Shown here: positions 57,094-64,000 of the stretch, piece after piece
Layout: the number at the start of each line of letters is the position of its first letter
How positions within the stretch are numbered: position 1 is the stretch's first letter
Assembly: GCA_963707275.1 (NCBI GenBank)
Contig: CAVPPH010000008.1
Coordinates: 112,744-176,743 of the forward strand
Direction: 5' to 3'
Length of the DNA: 64,000 nucleotides
Source of the DNA: JACKBK01 sp963707275
GTDB taxonomy: Bacteria; Chloroflexota; Anaerolineae; JAAEKA01
Notes under the pieces: generated by a model
What the model was told of the DNA's origin: nothing
What the model saw: only the letters and a program-made list of their open reading frames with translations
The model's database searches: none
Made by a program: the position numbers and the translations under genes

Positions 57094-57573
57094 ATGCACG
57101 CGTCCGACGTTTTGATGTACGGCCATTTCACGTTTATGCACACCCTGGACCTGGTTCCTGTCGACCAGCGTACCACCAGCGGGGCGGTGGGCTACTGGTC
57201 GGTGAAGGATTTGGTGGCGCATCTGGCGTCCTTCGAACTGGTGCTGGTGGAGGTGCTGCAAGATGTGGTGGCGCCGTGTCCGACCCCGCTGCGCGACGCG
57301 CTCAAAGCCGACGGGCAGGCGTTCAACGATCATCAGGTGGATGAGCTGCGCAAAGACTGGACGTACAAACAGTGTCTCGAGGAATACCTGGCCGCGCACG
57401 AACAGGTCCGCGGGCTGGTCAGCAATCTGCCGGCCGGCTTGCTGCAGCAGACCGGCGCGATTCCCTGGTACGGCGCGGAATACGACCTGGAAGACCTGAC
57501 CACCTATCAATACTACGGCCACAAGCGCGAGCACAGCGGCCAGATCCAAACCTTCCGCGACAGGTTCCGCTGA
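57094..57573 (+). CDS. DinB-like/ClbS-type four-helix protein
   Basis: ATG 57094 follows aaggagtaacaca. The 159-residue protein has MHASDVLMYGHFTFMHTLDL, YWSVKDLVAHLASFELVLVE, and DLTTYQYYGHKREHSGQIQTF, with His at the three metal positions of the DinB/maleylpyruvate isomerase-like fold. It probably binds a metal; the reaction is unknown. It ends 2 bases from the end of the convergent flavin reductase gene. Confidence 0.8.
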   Translation: MHASDVLMYGHFTFMHTLDLVPVDQRTTSGAVGYWSVKDLVAHLASFELVLVEVLQDVVAPCPTPLRDALKADGQAFNDHQVDELRKDWTYKQCLEEYLAAHEQVRGLVSNLPAGLLQQTGAIPWYGAEYDLEDLTTYQYYGHKREHSGQIQTFRDRFR

Positions 57574-57574
57574 G

Positions 57575-58234
57575 TTATCCGATCTGCGAGGGCGGGCGGA
57601 CGAGGTCGAACATGGCTGAGGAGACGCGGCTGTAGCTGTTGCCTGCCAGGCGGCCGATGGGCTGAAGCTGCGCGATGTCGATCTTGTCGCCGCCAATCAG
57701 CAGCGTATCATCGACGTGCATGTGCACCACTTCGCCGATGACCACGCTGGCCGCGCCGGGTTGGTCGCCCAGATCGACGATCTGCGCCAGCCGGCACTCG
57801 AAGTGGATCGGACTCTCGCCGACGCGCGGCGGGCGCACCATGCTGGACGGTACGGGCGTCAGCCCGGCCGCCGCGAACTCGTTCACCTCGGCCGGAAATT
57901 CGGTCGAGGTGATGTTCATGGCCGGCCCCAGCGCTTCGGTGACGATGTTGACGACGAACTCGCCCGTGGCGCGCACGTTGTGCAGCGTGTCCTTGGGATT
58001 GCCATCGGTCGATCGGATCATGGGGCAGAACAGGACATGCGGCGGATTGGCGCCGGCCGCGGTGAAGAACGAAAAGGGCGCCAGATTCGGCTCGCCCGCC
58101 TCGTCCACGGTAGACACCCAACCGATGGCGCGCGGCACAATCGATCCGGTCATCAGCTTGTACAGCGACTGCCAGGGAAGGGTGGAAGGGGAGATTTCCA
58201 ACGGTAACGCTCCTTGATAGAAAGAGGGAAACAA
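57575..58234 (-). CDS. Flavin reductase-like FMN-binding protein
   Basis: The 219-residue protein shows the split-barrel flavin reductase pattern: PRAIGWVSTVDEAGEPNLAP, FSFFTAAGANPPHVLFCPM, KDTLHNVRATGEFVVNIVTE and RVGESPIHFECRLAQIVDLG, followed by VVIGEVVHMHVDD. Such proteins bind FMN and reduce it for partner oxygenases or act on unknown substrates. It is the last gene of the minus-strand tyrosine-related set, 100 bases after hppD. Confidence 0.9.
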   Translation of the reverse strand: MFPSFYQGALPLEISPSTLPWQSLYKLMTGSIVPRAIGWVSTVDEAGEPNLAPFSFFTAAGANPPHVLFCPMIRSTDGNPKDTLHNVRATGEFVVNIVTEALGPAMNITSTEFPAEVNEFAAAGLTPVPSSMVRPPRVGESPIHFECRLAQIVDLGDQPGAASVVIGEVVHMHVDDTLLIGGDKIDIAQLQPIGRLAGNSYSRVSSAMFDLVRPPSQIG

Positions 58235-58325
58235 GGGAACTGAGGGAAAATAGGGAAAGTAAGGAAACGAAGGGTCTTGGGAGTCTAAGTTCCCTGTTTT
58301 CCCTTCTTTCCTTCCTTTCCCTCTC
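58225..58325. repeat. Low-complexity AGGGAAA array with complementary TTTCCCT arm
   Basis: A run of gagggaaacaagggaactga-type heptamers is followed by a pyrimidine run (ttccctgttttcccttc), so the segment can fold back on itself. It fills the spacer between hppD and the flavin reductase gene. A close relative lies at 60240-60360 and a pyrimidine half at 27045-27078. Confidence 0.7.
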
Positions 58326-58334
58326 CGCCCCCTC

Positions 58335-59467
58335 CTACAGATTGCCCCGCCGCTCCTGCTCCTGCTCCAGCGCCTCGAACAGCGCCTTGAAGTTGCCTTT
58401 GCCGAAGCCGCGGCTGCCGTGGCGTTCGATGACTTCGATGAACGCGGTGGGACGGTCTTGCAGCGGGCGCGAGAATACCTGCAACAGGTAGCCCTCGTCG
58501 TCGCGGTCCACCAGGATGCCCAGCTCGCGGATGGCAGCCATGTCCTCGTCGATCGGGCCGATCCGCTCGGGCAACTGGTCGTAGTAGGCGTCGGGCACGC
58601 GCAGGAACTCGATGCCGTTGGCGCGCAACTGGCGCATGGTCGCCAGAATGTCGCCGGTGCTCATGGCCACGTGCTGGACGCCCGGTCCCATGTAGTAGTC
58701 CAGGTATTCCTCGATCTGGCTCTTGCGCTTGCCCTCGGCCGGCTCGTTGATAGGGAACTTGACCCGGCCGCTGCCGTTCTGCATCACCTTGGACATCAGG
58801 GCCGAGTACTCGGTGCTGATGTCCTGGTCGTCGAAGTGCAGCAACTGGCGGAAGCCCATCACCTGGTGGTAGAAGTTGACCCAGTGGTTCATCTTGCCAA
58901 GCTGCACGTTGCCCACCATGTGATCGACCGCCGCCAGCCCGGTCGACTGGGCCGGCACGTCGAGCGCCTTGTAGGTTGGCGCAAACGGGCCGCGGTAGTC
59001 GCTGCGATCCACGAAAACGTGCAGCACCTCGCCGTAGATGTGGATGGCCGCCGTGCGCAGGACGCCGTTCTCGTCGGCTTCCTCGCGCGGCGCCCAGGCG
59101 CTCTTGCCGCCGCGGGTGGTGGTCTCGCGCCAGGCTTGCTCCACATCATCGACGGTCAGCGCGATGGCCTTGATCCCGTCGCCGTGGACCAACTGGTGCG
59201 CGGCGATCTCGCTGCTGGGGCCGTAGGCCGCCGACACGACGAAGCGGATTTTGCCCGACTCCAGCACGTAGGATGCGAACTGGCGGTTGCCGGTCTCCAG
59301 CCCGGAGTAGGCCACCGGCTTGAAGCCAAACGCCTTCCACCAGTAGTACATGGCCTGCCTGGCGTTGCCCACCCACCAGTGGACGTGGTCGATGGCTTTC
59401 AGTTGCAGAAAATCGGCTTCCTCGGTGATGGCCCGGGCGCCGTTGGTTGTGTGGTCGTCACGGTCAT
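58335..59467 (-). CDS. hppD: 4-hydroxyphenylpyruvate dioxygenase, frameshifted near start
   Basis: The enzyme converts 4-hydroxyphenylpyruvate to homogentisate. The two vicinal-oxygen-chelate halves are seen (IDHVHWWVGNARQAMYYW; AVDHMVGNVQLGKMNHWVNF). Fe(II) ligands are His in VDHMVGNV, His in VQHVAMSTGD and Glu in AFIEVIERHG; the C-terminal RGFGKGNFKALFEALE helix is complete. ATG 59467 with gaggag 8 bases upstream starts MTVTTTQPTAPG; one missing base near 59430 joins it to ITEEADFLQL. Length about 378. Preceded on the strand by the IYD-like and aminotransferase genes. Confidence 0.95.
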
Positions 59468-59491
59468 GGTAGATTCTCCTCTGTTGTGAAT

Positions 59492-59557
59492 ATCCGCGGA
59501 GACGCTGGATCGCAGAGGCCTTTTTCAATTCTCTGCGTACTCTGCGTCTCTGCGGTG
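59492..59557. repeat. GCAGAGACGCAGAG-type hairpin repeat
   Basis: ccgcggagacgctggatcgc and the imperfect complement ctctgcgtactctgcgtctc with ctgcgg form a long hairpin with a ttttt-containing loop between hppD and the nitroreductase gene. Sequences of this GCAGAG type recur in many environmental genomes (general knowledge, not checked). Confidence 0.65.
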
Positions 59558-59563
59558 AGTGTC

Positions 59564-60236
59564 TCAGATAAACGTTGCGATCTCGTTGAGCGGTTTCTTG
59601 TTCATTGCGTGCAGCGGCACACGCGCGTCGTCAGCCGGATAGCCGGCCACCAGGATCAGGAAGGGGCGCTCGTTGACCGGCCGGCCCAGCAGGTCGTTGA
59701 GGAACCCCATGGGATTGGGCGTATGCGTCAGGGTCGCCAGCCCGGCGTGGTGCAGCGCGGTGATCAGCATCCCCGTCGCGATGCCCACCAACTCCTGCAC
59801 GTAGTAGTGCTTCACCTTGCGGCCGTCGGGCAGCAGCCCGTAGGACTGGCCGAAGATCACGATCAGCCAGGGCGCGGTCTCCAGGAAGGGCTTGTTGGGG
59901 TCCGTGCCCAGCGGCGCGAGCGCGTCGATCCACTCCTGCGGCGCGCGCCCGCTGTAGAACTCGCGCTCCTCGACCTCGGCTGCTTCGCGGATCTGGCGTT
60001 TGATGTCGGGATCGGCCACGGCGACGAAATGCCACGGCTGCAAGTTGGCGCCGTTGGGCGCAGCTGCCGGCAGCCAGCAGGCAGGTCTCGATCAACGCAC
60101 GCGCCACCGGCCGGTCCGAGAACTCGCGCACCGTCCGCCGCCGGCTGAGCTCAGCATAGAAAGCCTCGGCCCGCTGCTGCATCTCGTCGGGCGGGTATTC
60201 GGTGAAGTCGAGGGGGATGAATTCAGGAGTTGTCAT
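59564..60236 (-). CDS. Iodotyrosine deiodinase-like nitroreductase, frameshifted
   Basis: ATG 60236 starts MTTPEFIPLDFTEYPPDEMQ; RRTVREFSDRPV is the FMN-binding start of nitroreductases. After one extra base near 60065 the sequence continues APNGANLQPWHFVAVADPDI, EVEEREFYSG, NKPFLETAPWLIVIFGQSYG, HYYVQELVGIATGMLITALH and HHAGLATLTHTPNPMGFL. This follows iodotyrosine deiodinases closely, including the lid Glu and Tyr spaced E-x3-Y and the Lys before the ETAP motif that bind the tyrosine zwitterion. Such enzymes remove iodine or bromine from halotyrosines with FMN. Its place between a probable aromatic aminotransferase and hppD supports a tyrosine-type substrate. Confidence 0.85.
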
Positions 60237-60239
60237 GGA

Positions 60240-60360
60240 ACTTTGAGGAACTGAGGGAAATAAGGGAAAGGCAGGAAACAAGGGAAAAGAGGGAAACCCG
60301 GCGAAACAGCCTTGAGCCGGAGGCCGTTTCCCTCATTTCCTTCATTTCCCTCTTTTCCCT
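60240..60360. repeat. Low-complexity AGGGAAA array with complementary arm
   Basis: Purine heptamers (gagggaaataagggaaagg) are followed by a GC-rich centre and a pyrimidine half (tttccctcatttccttcat), again able to fold back. It separates the nitroreductase from the aminotransferase gene and slightly overlaps the aminotransferase 3' end. Confidence 0.7.
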
Positions 60361-61610
60361 GCTTGCTCGATGACTCTCGCCAGCCGCTCGACCGCCACCG
60401 GGATCAGCTCCGGCTGGACGTTGCTGAAGTTCAGGCGCAGGGTGTTGCGGTAGCCGCCGTCTATCGCAAAGGCCGCGCCGGGCACGTAGGCCACACCGGC
60501 CGCGATCGCGTCCTCCAGCATCGCCCACGCGTCGATGTCGTCGTGTAGCGTCAGCCAGACGAATAGGCCGCCTTGCGGTCGCGTCCAGCTTGCCAGCCCG
60601 CCCAGATGCTGCGCGAGGGCGTCGAACAATACATCGCGGCGGCAGCGGTTGGCCGCGTTGAAGCGCGCCAGGTGCGTCTCCATCAGCCCACGCTCGACGA
60701 ACAGGCTCACCGCCCGCTGGATCAGCGTCGACAACTCGAGGTCGATGGATTCGCGCAGCACGGTCACCTGCGCGGCTAGCTCAGCCGGGGCGACGATCCA
60801 ACCCAACCGCAGCGACGGCGCCAGCATCTTCGAAAACGAACCGACGTAGAAAACGACGCCGGCTTCGTCGAAGGCCTTGATGGGCGGCAGTGGCTGGCCT
60901 TCGAAGCGCAGCGCGGAATAGGGATCGTCCTCGATCACCGGCACCCGGTAGCGCGCGGCCAGTTCGGCGATGCGCTGGCGCTTCGCCAGCGTCAGGCTGA
61001 CGCCCAGCGGGTTGTGGAAGTCGGGTATCACCACAGCCAGCCGCGGCCACGGCGCGCGGTGAAATGCCTCCTCCAGCGCGTCGACGTCGACGCCGCTGGC
61101 CAGGTCGGTCGGCACGGTGCGCACCACCGCGCCGCGGCCGGCGGTCACCTGCTGGATGCCGGTGAAGGTGACCGCCTCGATTACCGCCGGCTGGCCGGGG
61201 TCGAGAAAGAGCCGCGACAGGATCGTCAGTCCCTGCTGCGCGCCGTTAGTGATGAAAACCTGCTCTGGTTCGCAGGTTACGCCGCGCGCCCGCATCGCGT
61301 CGCAGATCCAGCGGCGCAACGGCTCGATCATCGGGCTGTATTGCAATGCACGCGCGCCATCGCGCCGCAGGACGGTTTCGAGACATTCCTGCAACTCGGA
61401 CAGCGGCAGCAGCTCGCTGGCCGGCAGACCACCCGCCAGTGAAATCACGTCGGGACGCGCCGTCAGCTTCAACAGCTCGCGCATCACCGAGCGTTTGAGA
61501 GTGCCAGCCTCGGCGCTGAGGGCGAGATCTGCGCGCGCACCGCTGTGCCCGTTTGCATGACCGTTTTTTGGCCCCTCCCGTACTGCCGTTGCTTCTGCTG
61601 TTGCTATCAT
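60342..61610 (-). CDS. PLP-dependent aminotransferase (aromatic/2-aminoadipate type)
   Basis: ATG 61610 has aaaggag 12 bases upstream; a TTG at 61640 in frame would place that site inside the gene. Motifs are LISLAGGLPASELLPL (as SLAGGLP), ITNGAQQGLTILSRLFLDPG, IPDFHNPLGVSLT (PLP Asn), VIEDDPYSALRF, the Schiff-base Lys in VGSFSKMLAPSLRLGW and RLNFSN with the carboxylate-binding Arg. This is the KAT/AAT-like subgroup that includes 2-aminoadipate and aromatic aminotransferases. In this neighbourhood it would turn tyrosine into 4-hydroxyphenylpyruvate, the substrate of HPPD (inference). Confidence 0.9.
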   Translation of the reverse strand: MIATAEATAVREGPKNGHANGHSGARADLALSAEAGTLKRSVMRELLKLTARPDVISLAGGLPASELLPLSELQECLETVLRRDGARALQYSPMIEPLRRWICDAMRARGVTCEPEQVFITNGAQQGLTILSRLFLDPGQPAVIEAVTFTGIQQVTAGRGAVVRTVPTDLASGVDVDALEEAFHRAPWPRLAVVIPDFHNPLGVSLTLAKRQRIAELAARYRVPVIEDDPYSALRFEGQPLPPIKAFDEAGVVFYVGSFSKMLAPSLRLGWIVAPAELAAQVTVLRESIDLELSTLIQRAVSLFVERGLMETHLARFNAANRCRRDVLFDALAQHLGGLASWTRPQGGLFVWLTLHDDIDAWAMLEDAIAAGVAYVPGAAFAIDGGYRNTLRLNFSNVQPELIPVAVERLARVIEQAGKRGK

Positions 61611-61695
61611 TGCAGCCCTGGTCTCCTTTAACCCGTTCAATTGCTCACCAACTGCCGCTCTCTCCGATCACTGATCACTGCCTACCGGTTACTGA

Positions 61696-62187
61696 TCACT
61701 GCTCCCCGCCCAGCGGCAGCGCCGTGGAAGCCTTCAGTACGCTGAGCACCAGGCTGGTGTAGATGCGCGCCACGCCGGGAAGAGGTGTCAGGCGGTGCAG
61801 CACGAAGCGCTCCAGGTCCTTGCGATTGCGGATCGCTACTTTGAGCAGGTAGTCGAACTCGCCGGTGACATGAAAGGCTTCCAGCACCTCAGGCATCGCC
61901 TGCACGGCTGTCCTGAAAGCAGTCACGCTGTCGGGCTGATGCATCTGCAGGCTGACGTTGACGAAGCAGACCATGTCGTAGCCGGCCTGCTCCCAGTTCA
62001 GCAGCGCCACGTAGCGATCGACGTAGCCTTCCTGCTCCAGCCGCTTGATGCGGGCGTGGGTGGCGGAGGTGGACAGCCCGACGCGCCGGGCCAACTCTAC
62101 GCTGCTCAGCCGGCCATCTTCCTGCAGTTCGCGCAAGATCTGGCGGTCCAGGTCGTCGATGCTGTTGTCTTGCGGGGATTTTATCAC
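61696..62187 (-). CDS. Lrp/AsnC-family transcriptional regulator
   Basis: The 163-residue protein begins MIKSPQDNSIDDLDRQILRE. The N-terminal helix-turn-helix is GRLSSVELARRVGLSTSATH, followed by ARIKRLEQEGYVDRYVALLN. The C-terminal RAM ligand-binding domain contains VTGEFDYLLKVAIRNRKDLE. Lrp-type proteins sense amino acids. As first gene of the minus-strand set it may control the tyrosine-handling genes in response to an amino acid. Repeated gatcactg motifs lie between its stop and the aminotransferase start. Confidence 0.93.
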   Translation of the reverse strand: MIKSPQDNSIDDLDRQILRELQEDGRLSSVELARRVGLSTSATHARIKRLEQEGYVDRYVALLNWEQAGYDMVCFVNVSLQMHQPDSVTAFRTAVQAMPEVLEAFHVTGEFDYLLKVAIRNRKDLERFVLHRLTPLPGVARIYTSLVLSVLKASTALPLGGEQ

Positions 62188-62340
62188 GCGGCCCTGCTTT
62201 CGTCAATGGATTTACGGCAGAATAATCTATCTTGCGAAAATACGCAACTAAATATCTATGTTCACAGAAAGATATCCTGTGCAAGCGCCGGGAGATCTCC
62301 GGCAGCTCCCGGCGCCGCATTCGAAGGGAGTGTGATTGCG

Positions 62341-62369
62341 TTGGCAGCCGGAGAATTCTGTGTTACAAT
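62341..62369 (+). promoter_or_regulatory. Sigma-70-like promoter
   Basis: TTGGCA and TACAAT are separated by exactly 17 bases, 44 bases before the ATG at 62413. This also excludes the in-frame ATG at 62368 as the start. Confidence 0.7.
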
Positions 62370-62412
62370 GCGCAAGCCATTTTTCCGGATCGCGCCACGA
62401 GGTTTTTTACCA

Positions 62413-62931
62413 ATGCAATTGACACAACGACAGAAGATAGGGATAGGCATCGTCGCCGTCGCCGGCTTGCTGGTGCTGGTGATGATCTTCCTCTATTTGA
62501 TGACGCACCCGGTCATCACCAATCGGCTGCGCGACATCTCCATCATCATCCTGGCCATCACGCTGATCACGTTGGATATCGTGTTGATGGTGATGATGTG
62601 GCAGATCATCAGGCTTATGCTGTTCCTGTTGGACGAACTCAAGCCGGTGCTGGAGAGCCTGCAGGAGACTTCGAGCACCGTGCGCGGCACAGCCAGCTTC
62701 GTCAGCGAAGGGGTCGCCAGTCCGATGATCGACGTTTCTGCCAAGACCGCCGGCGCCAAGGGCTCGGTGCGTTTCGTCCTGGCAAGCCTTGGCATCAAGT
62801 CCAGAAAGCGGACACCCGACCCGGCGGCCGGCTATCAGCCAGACTGGTCAGCCGGCACGGCCGCCCCGTCAGGCACACCGACTGAAAACACGCAGGAGAC
62901 GACAAACAATGGCGAAAGAGAAGGAATTTAA
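62413..62931 (+). CDS. Two-helix membrane protein of unknown function
   Basis: The 172-residue product starts MQLTQRQKIGIGIVAVAGLL and has two membrane helices (IGIVAVAGLLVLVMIFLYLM; IIILAITLITLDIVLMVMMW). An amphipathic segment follows (LLFLLDELKPVLESLQETSS, TVRGTASFVSEGVASPMIDV), resembling DUF948/YtxH-partner proteins that have a short helix pair and a cytoplasmic coil, then a disordered Pro/Thr/Gly-rich tail. It overlaps the next gene by 23 bases, so the two work together; a role in the cell envelope is likely but unproven. Confidence 0.7.
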   Translation: MQLTQRQKIGIGIVAVAGLLVLVMIFLYLMTHPVITNRLRDISIIILAITLITLDIVLMVMMWQIIRLMLFLLDELKPVLESLQETSSTVRGTASFVSEGVASPMIDVSAKTAGAKGSVRFVLASLGIKSRKRTPDPAAGYQPDWSAGTAAPSGTPTENTQETTNNGEREGI

Positions 62932-63304
62932 CGCGATGTTCTGGGGAGTCGTACTTGGCGCTATCGGCGGCGCGGCGTTCACGCTGTTGCGCACGCCGCG
63001 TTCCGGCCGGGAAATCCGCGGCGAGATCACCAGCCAGGCCAGCCGGCTTACCTCGCGCGGCCAGCCGCCGGCCAGCTATACCTGGCAGCCTCCCTCCCAG
63101 CCAGCCAGCCCCGCTCAGCAGCAGGCGGCAGATGTCGCCGCGGCCGTGCAGCAACAGGCCAGCGCGGCTGCGGCTACCGCTTCCGCACTCCAGAAGCAGA
63201 TGGCCAGCGACGCCAGGGCTGCCCAGCAGCAGGCCTCGGAGGTCGCTGCTGATGCAGTTGCAGACGAAGCCAGCGCAGCGGCCGATGATGTGACCGCTAG
63301 CTGA
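62909..63304 (+). CDS. YtxH-like protein
   Basis: ATG 62909 starts MAKEKEFNAMFWGVVLGAIG; one membrane helix with Gly/Ala repeats and LLRTPRSGREIRGEITSQ, the short basic segment after the helix that defines YtxH-like proteins (GLLFAPKSGKETR-type). The rest is an Ala/Gln-rich coiled region (AADVAAAVQQQASAAAATAS) probably in the cytoplasm. 131 residues. YtxH-like proteins are general-stress envelope proteins of unclear activity. Confidence 0.8.
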   Translation: MAKEKEFNAMFWGVVLGAIGGAAFTLLRTPRSGREIRGEITSQASRLTSRGQPPASYTWQPPSQPASPAQQQAADVAAAVQQQASAAAATASALQKQMASDARAAQQQASEVAADAVADEASAAADDVTAS

Positions 63305-63329
63305 CCGCCCGCGGTTTTGCTCGCTAAAG

Positions 63330-63373
63330 AAACAGGGGCGAGGCATTCAACCACGAATGCCTCGCCCCTGTTT
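63330..63373. terminator. Strong terminator hairpin
   Basis: aaacaggggcgaggcattc, loop aaccac and its exact complement form a 19-bp stem after the YtxH-like gene, convergent with the rhodanese gene. Confidence 0.8.
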
Positions 63374-63423
63374 GATTCTGCCAGGTGGATCTTCCTGGTC
63401 TTCAAACAGCGATCTGAGGTCAG

Positions 63424-63532
63424 CGCTCTGGCCGATCTCCGACGAGTCGGCGGCTCTGACCGGCCCTGTTTCGGCCGGTCTCCCGACCAGGACCTGCGCT
63501 CTGGCCGGTCTCCTGACCGGGCCAGCTCAGGC
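63424..63532. repeat. GGCCGGTCTCCnGACCGG repeats, palindrome family C
   Basis: Three imperfect copies of a ctctggccggtctcctgacc motif stand in a row, each partly self-complementary, filling the gap between the terminator and the rhodanese gene. Confidence 0.7.
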
Positions 63533-63535
63533 TGA

Positions 63536-63989
63536 TTACTCGACCGCCAACCCCAGACTGGTCCACGAATTCATCCCGCCCACCATGTTGTGAGCGTCGA
63601 AGCCGGCCTGGCGCAGCAGTTGCGTTGCCTGGCCGCTGCGGTTGCCGCTGCGGCAGACCGCCACTACCGTCTTGTCGGTGGGAACTTCGCTCAACCGGCT
63701 GGACAGCTCGCCCAGCGGAATCCAGTTCGCCTCAGGCACGTGACCGCTCTGGAACTCCCAATCCTCGCGCACGTCCAGCACATAGACATCGTCGCGGTTG
63801 CGGATCTCGTTCAACTGCGCGGCGTCGATCTCGACCGGCAGGTTGAGAGCTTCCTCAGCTTGCGCGGCCGGGCGCGGCCGCTGAATCGGCCACCGGCGCC
63901 GAAGCGGGGCTTGCCGCCGCGCCGCAGCCGCTCAACGCGATGGCGGCGACCAGAAGGGCGCCCAGCAGGAATTGTGGATATCGTTTCAT
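63536..63989 (-). CDS. Rhodanese-domain lipoprotein, frameshifted
   Basis: ATG 63989 starts MKRYPQFLLGALLVAAIALS followed by the lipobox Cys (SGC). After one extra base near 63865 the protein continues AEEALNLPVEIDAAQLNEIR and a single rhodanese domain: VYVLDVREDWEFQSGHVPEA, WIPLGELSSRL, and the active-site loop VCRSGNRSG with catalytic Cys. Such domains carry sulfur on the Cys; an exported lipoprotein version may act in extracytoplasmic sulfur or redox chemistry. Product about 151 residues. The domain from 63814 alone would lack the signal. Confidence 0.85.
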
Positions 63990-64000
63990 TAAACGATATC

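Noticed and set aside
58419..59489. 356-codon plus-strand frame opposite hppD
   Set aside because: Antisense shadow; HPPD on the other strand has all metal ligands.
61640..61700. gatcactg repeats as an operator for the Lrp regulator
   Set aside because: They lie at the regulator's own 3' end and are few and irregular; no evidence beyond proximity.

Overview
The window is GC-rich bacterial chromosomal DNA. Gene content and style point to a member of the Chloroflexota (Anaerolineae/Caldilineae-like). The evidence is a cyclase/AAA signal-transduction protein typical of that phylum, type III pantothenate kinase, many large secreted repeat proteins with Pro/Thr stalks ending in a YLPLV-type tail, and several families of intergenic palindromic repeats. 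The phylum call is inference from content only. I see no rRNA, tRNA or CRISPR array.

Layout. 1-3.4 kb: lipid II flippase MurJ (runs off the left edge) and an M1-type metallopeptidase lipoprotein. 3.6-11 kb: 6-phosphogluconate dehydrogenase, then a minus-strand set of methyltransferase, MFS transporter and a giant cyclase-AAA-solute-binding fusion regulator. 11-12.7 kb: an IS256-like transposase. 12.7-20.9 kb: two tandem CNNM/CBS/CorC proteins, a methyltransferase, a haem-binding protein, a secreted protein and an ABC-2 exporter with a near-consensus promoter. 21-26.4 kb: a minus-strand set with META lipoprotein, class III aminotransferase, trans-3-hydroxyproline dehydratase-like protein and M19 dipeptidase. 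26.6-31 kb: a complete pantothenate operon (panB, panE joined to panC, coaX, panD) preceded by a structured leader RNA. 31.1-32.4 kb: a damaged methyltransferase paralogue and a GNAT. 32.4-47.6 kb: a 15-kb co-directional array of large secreted or anchored repeat proteins, the most unusual part of the window. 48-54.3 kb: a mosaic with repeated gene tails (GNAT, aldo/keto reductase, SDR) around an AAA/DUF4143 ATPase. 54.3-57.6 kb: a TacA/TacT-like toxin-antitoxin pair, DinB-like proteins and an aminotransferase. 57.6-62.2 kb: a minus-strand tyrosine-handling set of Lrp regulator, aminotransferase, iodotyrosine-deiodinase-like nitroreductase, HPPD and flavin reductase. 62.4-64 kb: two small envelope proteins and a rhodanese lipoprotein.

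About twenty genes carry single-base frameshifts. I resolved them by joining homologous frames; roughly sixteen are one extra base and four one missing base. They hit housekeeping genes (panB, panC, hppD) as well as accessory ones, share no slippery motif, and most likely reflect sequence or assembly error rather than biology. Coordinates below are for reconstructed genes.
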